Shown here: in pieces, positions 42,881 through 53,740 of the stretch
Layout of the letters: each line of letters starts with the position of its first letter
How positions within the stretch are numbered: the stretch's first letter is position 1
Source: Chara braunii
Lineage: Eukaryota > Streptophyta > Charophyceae > Charales > Characeae
Direction: 5' to 3'
Assembly (NCBI GenBank): GCA_003427395.1
Contig: BFEA01000143.1
Coordinates: forward strand, 1,295,522-1,357,591
DNA length: 62,070 bases
The notes under the pieces: model-generated
Database searches by the model: none
Seen by the model: the letters and a program-made list of their open reading frames with translations, nothing else
What the model was told of the DNA's origin: nothing
Translations under genes and position numbers: made by a program

Positions 42881-43790
42881 TCACTCAGCATCGCAGCGGT
42901 TTGGAGCTTGCTGCATTCTTCTTGATGGAAGGAGTGTTCCCATTGCAGCCGCTGGGTTCTCGCAACTGTTCACCGGCGAGAATCTAACCACAGTGGCGTC
43001 CCCTGCGGTGTCAGCACTCATGTCCTTCATGAAGAGGTAGAGAGCTTCAACTACGCCTCTTGAGCAAGAGATGATTCCGTGAAGGTTCTCACAGGTTCCG
43101 AGGCTAGTTGGGTTGACGGGGTGTCCGAGCCATAGTGGCTGATAGCCTCGAACCCTCGGGTGGTTAGCCGTTCCCGGGTCGCCACGTGGCGACCTGGTCT
43201 GCCTGCTGGAAAGGAAGGAGGCATCCTGAGCCTCTCCCAGTCTAAATCCGACATTTGGCTGATCAAGGTGGTAGACTCCTACTATCACTATGATCGGGGT
43301 GTTTCTAGGGAGCCGTGTCTCCAGGAGCATTCCCTTGGCATCGGGCCAAGCCAGGTATCCACTGCCCAGCTTGCAACAAGACCATTATGGCCTCCTAGTC
43401 CACTGTTGCAAAGCTTAATTGTGGACTCGCTTTGACTCGCCAGTCGGGTCTGGTCGGGTGTTGGCTGGCTCCCCGCACAGTTGCAAAGAGTCGGACGTTA
43501 GTCAAGAAGTCAAGCGAGTAGACAAATGCTCTGATGTCGACTAATGAGCTTCTGATCCATGGGTCTGAACTCTTCGGAGTGAGGGCTTCATGAAGGGGTG
43601 TGCGGATCCCCGTGAGCTGTTCCAAGCAAGGGCTCCGAGGGTGGTCGGACCGCCATGACTGGGAATCAGGATTGACTTTGCTCTGCTTGCCGGGTTGGGT
43701 TAGCGGAGGAGCCCACCAGGGCGAGCGGGGGTGCTCTCGGAAGGCCGAAAGGTAAGACTCTGAGAGTGAGTGAGGAAGGGGTGTTGGCAA
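42881..43790 (-). other. antisense open frames, unknown
   Basis: Minus-strand frames 43,395-43,790 (131 codons) and 42,881-43,330 (149 codons; TPIIVIVGVYHLDQPNVGF, EALYLFMKDMSADTAGDATV). They lie antisense to the element between integrase and the 3' LTR, a position where Tat-type elements are known to carry antisense genes. No domain is recognised and a chance origin is possible. Confidence 0.35.
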
Positions 43791-43880
43791 GGGTCTTTAG
43801 GAGAGGCCCTTTTTCTCGTATTTCTTTTGGCATGACATGACTTCTGTTGTGCAGGTACCCTACAGCCTGATGAAGACAAC

Positions 43881-43947
43881 GGGGTTTGGTATGACCCGAC
43901 AGTAAGTGGCACAGTGCTAGCAGACAAAGAGAAAGGGGTTTGGTATG
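43881..43947 (+). promoter_or_regulatory. two extra copies of the PPT-adjacent motif
   Basis: ggggtttggtatg at 43,881 (after gaagacaac) and at 43,935 (after acaaagagaaa). The same 13 bases are at 45,172, beside the 3' LTR. They may be ancestral PPT duplications or secondary plus-strand primer sites. Confidence 0.5.
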
Positions 43948-44434
43948 TTTCCCCCTTATGAGGCGGCCTTTGGTCAAGATGACCCAGATGATCCTGAGTT
44001 CGATGATTAGTCCCATATCCACCCGTGGCTGGACTGTAACTGAGATGATGATGAGGATTATGTTGTGCTAATGAGATGGACTGATCTGATGAGGTTCAGA
44101 CGAGCAGGCCACGACTGAGACTTGGACTGCTAGACCAGACCTAACGATAGGGTTTGGTCTAAGATTGGGCCTGATTGTGATGATGCACAAGGTCAAGCCT
44201 AATGAGGGGATTGACCTAAGATTGAGACTGATTTAATAATGCAAGAGAACGGGATTGGTAGTATGATTGGGCTGCATGAGCGGTCATGATATTTGCGTGC
44301 GGTGACTGCACCACGCAAGTTCGATAAGACTAATCCTTCTTTGATTTTGATGGTAGCTTGGACCAGAGGTCCATGCCTTATTGAGCAACCACTCGAGCCC
44401 TAGCGGGCGAGCACTTTGATGATTTAGATATGTT
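43948..44434 (+). other. no gene seen
   Basis: Contains repeated gatgatgag and gattgggcctga-type words but no array or protein-like frame. Confidence 0.4.
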
Positions 44435-44926
44435 TTATATGATGCCTCTATATATCAGATAGCATACGAGACCGCACAGTTCAAGCTGGCATATGAAGAA
44501 TAGCGCAAGTATGACGCACGAGCGATGATTGGGCAGCGCAGTCTGGCGGACGGCGGGCGGATCTGGTGGTGGCGCAGGGCGAGGCGGCTGTGGCAGGATG
44601 GTGAGCTGGCGAGGAGGTGGCTGATCAGAAGAAGAAGAAGGACGATATGGCGAAGGGTACGATAGAGAGGGCGGCTCGAAATGTGGAGGCGGGCTGCCAT
44701 AGCGCTGCTCGTATTTATATGTATAGTACATCATTGACCTCGGCGACGGAGTGCACCCACGTTGGTCCTCTGAGCGATGGCGCAAGCGTGTTCCTCCTCA
44801 TCTCTCCTCCTCCTCCTCTTCGGATCTCTCCCCCTCGTACGTCAGATCGATTGGTCGATCTGGCGCCTTCCCCTGTCGGCCTCCTCTCCCACGTCCAGCA
44901 CCCGAGCCTCGCATCTTTGGCGCCAT
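44435..44926 (-). pseudogene. antisense basic/proline-rich protein frame (one stop)
   Basis: From ATG at 44,926: MAPKMRGSGAGRGRGGRQGK, DRPIDLTYEGERSEEEEEER, a TGA, then in the same frame RSEDQRGCTPSPRSMMYYTY, a Pro/Ser-rich stretch (PPSLSYPSPYRPSSSSDQ), and a hydrophobic end (VILALFFICQLELCGLVCYL). The RG-rich start, acidic patch and Pro-rich middle suggest a designed protein order and not chance. Antisense genes in this position are known in Tat-type elements. Function unknown. Confidence 0.45.
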
Positions 44927-45164
44927 GGCAAATGCTGATTAGCTGCACGATGGTAAGCACTAGTGCGACAAGAGAACGAGCAAGTCGGGAGCGATGATAG
45001 CACAGGCGCGGCGAGTGTCCGAGCAAGCAGAGATCGGCGATGGCAGCAACGACAGCAAAAAGCACGATAAGCGTCGCGCACTCGTTTAAGCGGATTTGAG
45101 GGTGAATGATAGAAGTGATGTGTACATATATCCCCTTATGGTAGAGGGATCCTGGCGGGGACGC

Positions 45165-45186
45165 CAGAAATGGGGTTTGGTATGGT
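45165..45186 (+). promoter_or_regulatory. polypurine tract region before the right LTR
   Basis: gaaatggggtttggtatggt directly precedes the LTR start TGTCGGAGAG at 45,187. The purine core is AGAAATGGGG. Confidence 0.65.
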
Positions 45187-46027
45187 TGTCGGAGAGCGGC
45201 GCGCCGCGTCAACGTATAGTTGACTCGTCGCGGCCAGCCTCCGCACCATAGGGCTGCTTGTAGTCACGATCAGCAGAATGTTGACACGCTCGTTTGGCCC
45301 TTAGGTGGAGTCAGCGGCAAGACGGCGCGACGGTCCAGTCCCATGGATATCGAATCACGGTTTTTGGGGTTGAACCGCCGCGTCCGCAAGGGCCGAATTA
45401 GTAGGGGCCGGTCCGAACGACACTAAAAACGGACCAAGGGTTAGTGAGAATTGACCACTTGGGACCGGACCTACCGCGTCGGGGAGGGTACGGCCCGAAA
45501 TGGTCAAGGGGATACGGTATTAGGCCTTATTAACGTTAAGGGGGTGTTTTTATTTTAAAAAACAAGGCTGACCCTTAGTATCCCAAAGTCGGGCCAGATT
45601 AGGCCCGACACTAATTTTATTATTGGTCGGTGCTAAGAATAGTATAGGCCCACTCTATTTTTATCCCAAGTCCCGCGCTAATTTTAGCGCAGTCCCGTGC
45701 TAATTTTAGCACAGGCCCGCGCTATATTTAGCGCAGGCCCATGCTATTTTTAACACGGGACTGACTGTTCGTGTTCCAAGGTCGGGACTGTCCCAGTCCC
45801 ACGCTAATTTTAGCGCAGTCCCGCGCTAATTTTAAGCACAGGCCCACGTTATATTTAGCGCAGGCCCATGCTATTATTAGCACGGGACTGACTGTTCGTG
45901 TCCCAGAATCGGGACTGTCCCAGTCCCGCGCTAATTTTAGCACAGGCCTGTGCTAATTTCAGCACAAGCTTGTGCTATTATTAGCCCAGGGGCTGCTGCA
46001 CCTTGCCCGATCACCCGGCCTCTTCAC

Positions 46028-46034
46028 TATAAAA
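46028..46034 (+). promoter_or_regulatory. TATA box, right LTR
   Basis: TATAAAA in the same setting as 27,121-27,127. Confidence 0.7.
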
Positions 46035-48698
46035 GAGAGGCCGAGCCACTTGAGAAGGGAGACCCTCAATTGTGGGAATGCGGAAGCGCTGGCGGAACGG
46101 CAAACAGGAGTTGTGGCGCTGGAACAAGCAAGGGAAGGAGAAAGACCAAGGCAAGCAAGAGAGAGGTAAAGGAGAGGAGCAGCTTGGGGAAGAGGTAGTC
46201 TTGGTTCTCACTAGGGTCATAGCCCTCTCCCTTGCCTCCCCTCCTATCTCTCTCCCCCTTTGCTCCTTTCTCTCCCTCACTTTTTCCTCCCTCTCCTTAC
46301 TCACTTTCGTCATCTCCCCTTAGTCAGACCAGTCGCTTATGAATAAGCCCCGGTTTTTATTTTATTTTATTTTATTTCCGGTGTGTACCATCACCGCATA
46401 AAGGTTGCAGTATGTCTGAGCGCACCGCGCTGAAGAACTGACAAGTCGCTGTATGCCTGTGTGCTCTGTGCCAAGGGGCACCCAGACTGAGTACACCGAT
46501 TTTTGTTCTGCCAAGGGGCACCCAGATTGAGTATGCCGATTTTTGCTGTGCCAAGGGGCACCCAGATTGAGTACGCCGATTTTGGTTGTGCCAAGGGGCA
46601 CCCAGATTGAGCCATTTTAATGAATTGCGATTGTGCCCACTCAGACTTGAGTGCGACACTGCGCCTTTAATTTGAGAAAGCCATTTTGATGAATTGCCAC
46701 TGTGCGCACTCAGACTTGAGTGCGACAATGCGCCTTTAATTTGAGAAAGCCATTTTGATGAATTGCGACTCTGCGCACTCAAACTTAAGTGCGACACTGC
46801 GCCTGTAATTTGAGAAAGTCACTTTGATGAAATGTGACTGTGCGCACTCGGACTTGAGTGCGACACTGCGCTATTAATCTGAGAAAGCAACACTGATGCA
46901 ATGCGTCTGTGCGCACTAAGATTTGAGTGCGGCACCGCGTCCGTAATATGAGAAAACCGCTTTTGAAGATACGCGACTGTGCGTCCACACACGCACAGTC
47001 CATGTTCCGCTGTTGAGCCTGTGATCCGTGCGCCCATGCGTACTCAATCCATTGTTGACCCCGTGATCTGTGCGCCCACGGGCGCTGTTTGGGGAGCCAT
47101 TTTCAGAACTGAGAGACTGTGCACTCACGCGCGTTGTTTCGAGAGCCATTTTGGAGCCGGAGGATTGCGCGCTCACGTACTCCCGAGCCTGGATACAGTC
47201 CTGATTTGCCACCTGGCAGGCTGGCGCAGCCTGATACAATCTGGATTTATCACTTGACAGGCTGGCGCTACCTGATATAGTCCCGATCTGTCACTTGGCA
47301 GGCTGGCGCAGCCTGATGCAGTCCTGATCCGATACTTGGCAGGCTGGTGCAGTCTGGCGAAGCCCCGATCTAGTGTGTGCCACCCTGGCGCGGTCTGGCG
47401 CAGTCTGGCACAGTCCTGATCCGGTCTGTGTCAGTCTGGCGCGGCCTGGCGCAGTCTGTGCAGCATCGATTAAGATTGGAATTGCCATTTGGATCTGAGG
47501 GATTGCTGATCTAGCCATTGTTTGCTTGTGCGCACTCCACTACTTTTCGGATCCGAGAAACTGTCGACTTTGTCATTGTGCATTCGGATCCGTGGAACTG
47601 TTGAGCGTACCATTGCCATTCGGATCTGTGGAACCGCCGATTGTGCCATTGCCATTCGGATCTGTGGAACAGTTGGTCTTGTCTCTGTACGCCCACGAGC
47701 ACCTCATTACTGTAACCAGAGAAACGTGTGCACGCGCACACTATGCTTTAAGGGTCATCCTCTGAGTCCAAGGAACTATGCGCTCATGCGCGCTGTATTT
47801 GAGGGTCGAATTTGTACTTGCTCTTAGCATCTTGATTTATTCTGCCCGCAGGCACTGAAATTGAGCAAGTCCATTTACTGTGCCCACTGGCACTTCAATT
47901 GAGCATCTTGATGTATTGTGTCCGCAGGCACTCAAATTGAGCAAGTCGATTTACTGTGCCCACTGGCACTTCAGTTGAGCATCTTGATTTATTGTGCCCG
48001 CAGGCACTCAAATTAAGCAAGTCCATTTACTGTGCCCACTAGCACTTCAGTTGAGCATCTTGATTTATTGTGCCGGCAGGCACTCAAATTGAGCAAGTCG
48101 ATTTACTGTACCCACTGGCACCTCAGCTGAGCATCTCGATTTATTGTCGATTTACTGTGCCAGCAGACGCTTCGATGAGGCATATTGACTCTGAGTACAC
48201 TTGATGTAATGCGACTGTGCGCACTCAGACTTGAGTGCGACACTGCGCTCTTTATTTGAGAAATGCCGCTTTTGATGTAGTCCGACAGCGTGCACTACGT
48301 CTGAGAACTCTGCATTGATGATTTTGAGTCAGTGCGGCATTGCACACTCAACCCTTAAAACACAACATTGATGATCTTGAGCAAGTGTGACTGTGCGCAT
48401 TTGATCTTAAGTGCGACACCGCATACCTGATTTGCAAAACTCGGCTTTTGACGAATTTGAGTCTGCGTGCCGAAGTAGACCTTGCCAATCATGATTCTGT
48501 GTTCCGCAGCGGACACTGTCGAGTTCGGGACTGGGCGCCATTGCTCGCTTTGCTGTTTGACTTCTCAATTGTGATTCTGTATTTTGCAGCGGGCAGTGCC
48601 ATTTGGGCAGGCGCCCATGCGCGCCCAAGCTCGACAGTGATATTAGAGTGCGCGCCCATGCGCGTCCAAGCCAGATAGTGTTATTTAAGTGCGCGCCC

Positions 48699-49158
48699 NN
48701 NNNNNNNNNNNNNNNNNNNNNNNNNNNNNNNNNNNNNNNNNNNNNNNNNNNNNNNNNNNNNNNNNNNNNNNNNNNNNNNNNNNNNNNNNNNNNNNNNNNN
48801 NNNNNNNNNNNNNNNNNNNNNNNNNNNNNNNNNNNNNNNNNNNNNNNNNNNNNNNNNNNNNNNNNNNNNNNNNNNNNNNNNNNNNNNNNNNNNNNNNNNN
48901 NNNNNNNNNNNNNNNNNNNNNNNNNNNNNNNNNNNNNNNNNNNNNNNNNNNNNNNNNNNNNNNNNNNNNNNNNNNNNNNNNNNNNNNNNNNNNNNNNNNN
49001 NNNNNNNNNNNNNNNNNNNNNNNNNNNNNNNNNNNNNNNNNNNNNNNNNNNNNNNNNNNNNNNNNNNNNNNNNNNNNNNNNNNNNNNNNNNNNNNNNNNN
49101 NNNNNNNNNNNNNNNNNNNNNNNNNNNNNNNNNNNNNNNNNNNNNNNNNNNNNNNNNN
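48699..49158. other. assembly gap (460 N)
   Basis: A run of N inside the 43-bp array of the right LTR. Confidence 1.
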
Positions 49159-49934
49159 GAGCTCGGTATTGCTATATGAGTGCACGCCTATGCGCGCCCA
49201 AGCTTGACGTTGATATTTGGGTGCGCGCCCATGCGCGCCCAAGCTTGGCATTGATATTTGAGTGCGCGCCCATGCGCGCCCAGGCTTGATATTGATATTA
49301 GAGTGCGCGCCCATGTGCGCCCAAGCTTGGAATTGATGTTTGAGTGCGCGCCCATGCGCGCCCAAGCTTAGCATTGCCTTTTAAGAGTGCGCCCATGCGC
49401 GCCCAAGCTTGGAACTGTGATTTAAGCGCGCGCCCATGCACGCCTGAGCTTAGTGCTTGTCATTTGAGTGCGCGCCCATGCGCGCCCATGCTTGGTATCA
49501 TCGCATGAGTGCGCCTAGGCTCGAGTAGGCTATACGAGTGTGTGCTTTAATGATTTTGAAACGCATGTCCCGCCAATATGATGGTCGAGGACGAATGCCC
49601 AGCGAGTGTGATTAGTCTTGAGGATATGACTGGATGTCTCTGATGGTATGATTAGCCCCAACTCCCGCTGATTTGATTTTTTGCTGATCAGTCTCTGCAT
49701 GGACGATATTTATATCAGACCCTGTTCGGTCGGTATTTTTCCTGCACACATGATAAGTGTGCAGTCCGGTTTGCACGCGCAGTATTTTGCAACTGGCGTC
49801 TGCATAGATAATATCTTGATGATCAGTCTCTCTCAGTGACGATACTTGCAGTTCGGTCCTCATGTTCTAGTCCACTCGCTGCAGAGATGTTCGTATGATG
49901 TTGCTATGATGAGTTGCTGAGCTGCTGTTTAGTC

Positions 49935-50375
49935 GGGCCCATTCAGGCGGGCCCCTATATCGAGTTGTTGCTGATCAGTCGGGCCCATTCAGGCGGGCTC
50001 CTATATCGAGTTGTTGCTGTTCAGCCGGGCCCATTCAGGCGGGCCTCTATACCGAGTTGTTGCTGTTCAGCCGGGCCCATTCAGGCGGGCCTCTATATCG
50101 AGTTGTTGCTGTTCAGCCGGGCCCATTCAGGCGGGCCTCTATACCGAGTTGTTGCTGTTGAGCCGGGCCCATTCAGGCGGGCCTCTATATCGAGTTGTTG
50201 CTGTTCAGCCGGGCCCATTCAGGTGGGCCTTTATATTGAGTTGTTGCTGATCAGTTGGGCCCATTCAGGCGGGCCCCTATATCGAGTTGTTTCTGATCAG
50301 CCGGGCCCATTCAGGCGGGCCCATATACAGAGTTTGATTGTTGTTCAGCTTGGCCCGTTCAAGCGGGCCTCTATA
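49935..50375 (+). repeat. 46-bp hairpin array, ten units (right LTR)
   Basis: GGGCCC cores at 49,935, 49,981, 50,027 and on in 46-bp steps. Two units more than the left LTR, i.e. a clean 92-bp difference. Confidence 0.95.
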
Positions 50376-50540
50376 CTGAGTTGATTGTTACCTGTTTGGC
50401 TAGAGGGTCTACTGAGGTGCTGTCCTCTCTGACCCCATCGAGTTGGGCTATTTTTCCTGGGTTGCTGATATCCACCTCATCTCTAGGACATTATTATTTG
50501 GCATAGCAGCTTGTCAGGAGCATTCTATTTTATTTTGCAG

Positions 50541-51051
50541 ATTGGTCAAGCTGGCTTCTCAACATGAGACAACCCCTACATGGGGTAAGCTGGTTGAGAA
50601 GTTCTGCTATCGACACATTGGGCATCAGAGCTTCGTCATTCGGGCCAATGAGTCTCCCACATCGAGGTACACGTTGGTGATCACTTATCACGTGAGAGAT
50701 GCTGGGCANGGAGTGAAGGGAACCACCTATGACCGGATTGCTGACTANATCTTCCGTAGGGAGAGTTACTGGAGGGAACACNGGTTACATGTGGTGTTTC
50801 CCCATATCCCCTTTGCACCAGGTGGTGCCCTCTATGACTTTGACGGCTGTAATCCTAAACCGCTGAACAGAGGTGGCAGCAAGGAAAAGAGGCATCAAGA
50901 TAGGAGGATCAGGAGCGAGGTGGCCAGATGCGGGATACCTATTACCACCTGTCTACAGAGGTTAGAGACGGACGAGTCAGACCAAGAGCCTTGCTGCGTG
51001 AGCGATGTTGACCTGGGGGACTATTTTGACTGGGATACTCACGGGGACTGA
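50541..51051 (+). CDS. LTR-encoded unknown protein, right copy (open frame)
   Basis: Same frame as 31,528-32,038 but open to the natural end at 51,051 (about 170 residues after the splice-acceptor-like tttattttgcag at 50,529-50,540). Three ambiguous bases (50,709, 50,748 and 50,782) prevent a full check. Differences from the left copy include Arg for Ile and Asp for Glu. No known domain; the exon-like start suggests the upstream hairpin arrays could be removed as an intron, placing this frame near the 5' end of an RNA. Confidence 0.55.
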
Positions 51052-51114
51052 GTACGCTCGAGTTTGGAGCAGGCCAAGAGCATCTTATGACATTGGTCAT
51101 TAGAGCGAGATGCA

Positions 51115-51577
51115 GGCGGAAAGCTGCCCTACGACGGGTTGCTTATCTCTTGGCACGATACTTGCTTCAGGGTGATTGACCCAGGCATTACATGTCAGGA
51201 GGGCCCAAGTCAGAGGAGGTAGCCGACCCTTCTAGGGGGAAGGGACCTGTCCCATATCTTGGGGATGGCTACAGTCATTTGGTGGGAGCAGACTTCGTTG
51301 TACAGGCTTTTCGGAAGTCAATCTATGGAGACGTTTTCTGGAGGTCTCTTATGATTACATCTATGGCAAGGGACGGATTGAGATCTTGATCGGTGCCACT
51401 GGCAGCATTTCTCTCGCCGAGGAGCTGTACCTCCGGAGTGTCGCGGATGAGGAGATGGCGAGATGTATGGCATATATCAGCAAGATCGATCCTGCAGCAT
51501 CTTTTGACATCAGCTATGTGGTCCCGGAGTTTATAGCCACTCAGGTTCTCAATGATGAGGAGGACCAGCGTGTATGA
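51115..51577 (+). pseudogene. second LTR-encoded frame, right copy
   Basis: Corresponds to 32,102-32,628. Readings in different frames are joined by shifts (51,192-51,389, then 51,386-51,577). A one-base loss near 51,333 (gacgttttc against gaccgtttttt) adds a break, and a TGA ends it at 51,575. Confidence 0.5.
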
Positions 51578-52129
51578 GATACGGAGTCCCAGGCAGTCGA
51601 GCCCACTCATGAGGGGGTACCACTCGCAGCCCCTCCTTTATGGCTCTGCTTCCTCCATTCTTTGTGTACTACTCTTCAGTCTCGTGTCTCTGGTCATGCT
51701 CTTGCAGAGTCTGGTTTCTGGTCTTTTCGTCCTCTCAATGTCATCTGATTTATGATGTATGCCCTGTAATGTATGGAACGTTTATGCATGAGGTCATGAA
51801 TTATTAATTATTTCTTATCATAATAGGTTACTCAAAGGCTACTTGAAAGACTCCTGGATAATAGGGACTCCGGTGACCTTGAGTCTAGCCTTTATACGGG
51901 GTTAGGTGCAGGCGATAAAACTGAACGCCTCAATCTAAGCCGTGTCGCCGCTGGCAGGAGGGATAACCCTGACTACTTGACTGTGAGACAAAGGCTGCTT
52001 GTAAGTTCACTCCTAATTTTCCTAAAACTTTCCAAAATCCTGCGTGATAGCCTGCCAGTCCATCAACCCACTGCACTCGGCCGGGGAGGGACATTGAACC
52101 GGGCCTTGAAAAGGTGGGGGCGCAAAACA

Positions 52130-53075
52130 GCTGTCGAACGGAGAAGATGCCACACACACGTCTTGTCCTTGAGCATGAGTACCCAGCGTAGGAGCAAGCC
52201 GGGCAGCATAGTCCTCATAAGAATATAGAAGAGGAGGACTATCGATTTTCGCATGTTCCTCGGAATGCTGGGCGGTCACCCGCGAAGCAACCGGTTCCGA
52301 AGACGCCGAGAGTGTCATCGAGTCGCTCCCGGCGGTGCTGTTTTCCAATTGGCCGTAGTGGGTCCATGGGGCTGAAGCTGCTGCGCTGGGCCCGGGGGTA
52401 AATGTGGTGTTTGTCTTCATCTTGCCGCGTCCTCGGCCTTTGCCAGGGCGATCACTATCCCGGGCGGCTGCGAACCTATCCCCTTCATTGGCAGACACGG
52501 TCTCGCTAGATTGGTCGGTTGGCGTTGCCGCCTCAACCACGGCCACTTTCGGTCGATACTGATCTCTGCTCGGGCCTGATAGGCCTCGTCCGTTTCCCTG
52601 GACTTTTGATCCATGCCGACTGTTTGTAAGCGCATGAGCATTGATCAGGCCGGAGGACTGGTGTCGTGGCACTCCCTGCTGCCGATGTGGCACTGTTCGG
52701 CTGCTGTGTCCTGCTAACATGGCCTGCTGACGTGTGACTGCTGCCGTGGCACTGGTCGGCTGCTGACGTGGAACTGGTTGGCTGCTGACGTGACACTTGC
52801 TCAGTTGTTGACGTGTCACTTACCAACGTCACAGTAGAGGTACCCGAAGACAGATAGAGAAGGTAAGACCAGAGGGGCCCACAACGTAGGTGGGGAGGGG
52901 TGGGTGGGAAAAATCGCCCAGATAAGGAGCCACTAATTAAAAAAGAAAAGTTTGAACTTTGCAAAAAAAAAATTCGAGAAAATAAAAATCCCGAGTTTTG
53001 CAAGTTTAGTAGGTCTGCCAACCTCCTTTGAAGTGCAAAACTATCAATGAGAAAATTTCGAACTTCAGACTGCAA
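52130..53075 (-). pseudogene. gag of the split minus-strand Gypsy element (proximal part)
   Basis: Minus frames 52,533-53,075 and 52,130-52,819. The second is Gln/Ser/Thr-rich (VSRQQP-type tandem words from a gctgctgacgtgg repeat at 52,640-52,810), then basic (DSDRPGKGRGRGKMKTNTTF), then SYEDYAARLAPTLGTHAQGQ and CVASSPFDSCF, where the giant LTR cuts in. The rest of gag and the protease continue at 26,280 downward. Frameshift between the two frames. Confidence 0.75.
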
Positions 53076-53489
53076 ATGACTTTAAAACTGTGACTAGCAG
53101 TTTGGAAAATGGTACTGCAAGAGGGATTTCCCGTACCGTTTTAATAAAAAACGAATTTCGAAAAATATTTCGAATTTCCAAATAACGGGAAATGCAACAG
53201 GAAATCGAAATTTTCGAAAAGAAAGATATTTCGGATTTTCAACAACGAAATTTTGAATTTTCAGAAGAAAAATGAAAACGGAAATTTCAGATGCTGCGCT
53301 ATTGCAATTTTCCACAACAGAAATAGCGAGAAACCAAAATCCAAGAAAAGAAAAAAAATAAATCGATTTTTGGCAGTAAGGTCAAAATCGTGATTTTGAG
53401 GGCCGACTAGTGTGCTCTAAGCAATCAATCAAGACTAATCAGCAACCCAGTCACATGAGTCAAATCAGGTTGTCCTGATTCACGAGAGG

Positions 53490-53502
53490 CGTTCCGATAC
53501 CA
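53490..53502 (-). promoter_or_regulatory. primer-binding site of the split Gypsy element
   Basis: TGGTATCGGAACG on the minus strand, two bases after the LTR end. It matches the common plant initiator-tRNA-Met PBS at 10 of 13 positions. Confidence 0.75.
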
Positions 53503-53504
53503 AT

Positions 53505-53682
53505 TGTTACATGCCCAGTTGGGCGATGTACATAATAACTGAGGATCCGCAATGTGATAAAAAGGATTGAATGGACAATGCACGGTAAGTAGAATCTCAA
53601 CAAGCAATGTGCATTCCGATACGTACAAAATGGTGTTTTTATAGCGCAGGGAAGATTTAGATACAAATCCTGACCTGACCGG
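53505..53682 (-). mobile_element. 3' part of the 5' LTR of the split Gypsy element
   Basis: About 180 bp matching 23,923-24,101, including the TGTTACATGC terminus and a TATA box (minus strand, 53,636-53,643). Homology ends abruptly at 53,682, where a sequence starting TGTTGAGCGC begins, so most of U3 is displaced or lost. Confidence 0.85.
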
Positions 53683-53740
53683 TGTTGAGCGCATCGGCCC
53701 TCGCGCGAAACGAGGGCCCTCCCGGCCATGTCACGCAGTA
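53683..53740 (+). mobile_element. LTR-start motif with hairpin (copy 2 of 3)
   Basis: TGTTGAGCGCATCGG followed by GGCCCTCG/CGAGGGCC round seven bases (53,696-53,718) and ctcccggcc. The same pattern is at 23,238 (minus strand) and 58,418. It suggests another LTR element inserted at this point of the Gypsy LTR; its far end was not found. Confidence 0.55.

Larger units (their letters stand above)
45187..52129 (+). mobile_element. giant LTR, right copy (about 6.9 kb)
   Basis: Direct repeat of 26,281-33,188, same internal order: U3 inverted repeats, TATA (46,028), the 40-, 68-, 41-, 75-, 43- and 46-bp arrays, two frames, end at about 52,123-52,129. It contains a 460-N gap and lacks about 72 bp present in the left copy near 32,612-32,690. 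Beyond it the minus-strand Gypsy gag resumes. A clean target-site duplication was not found; the 5-bp flanks (gccgc on the left) are only partly similar. Confidence 0.9.

Noticed and set aside
26281-52129. Segmental duplication instead of an LTR pair
   Set aside because: PBS directly after the left copy, PPT directly before the right copy, pol between, and one split host element outside.
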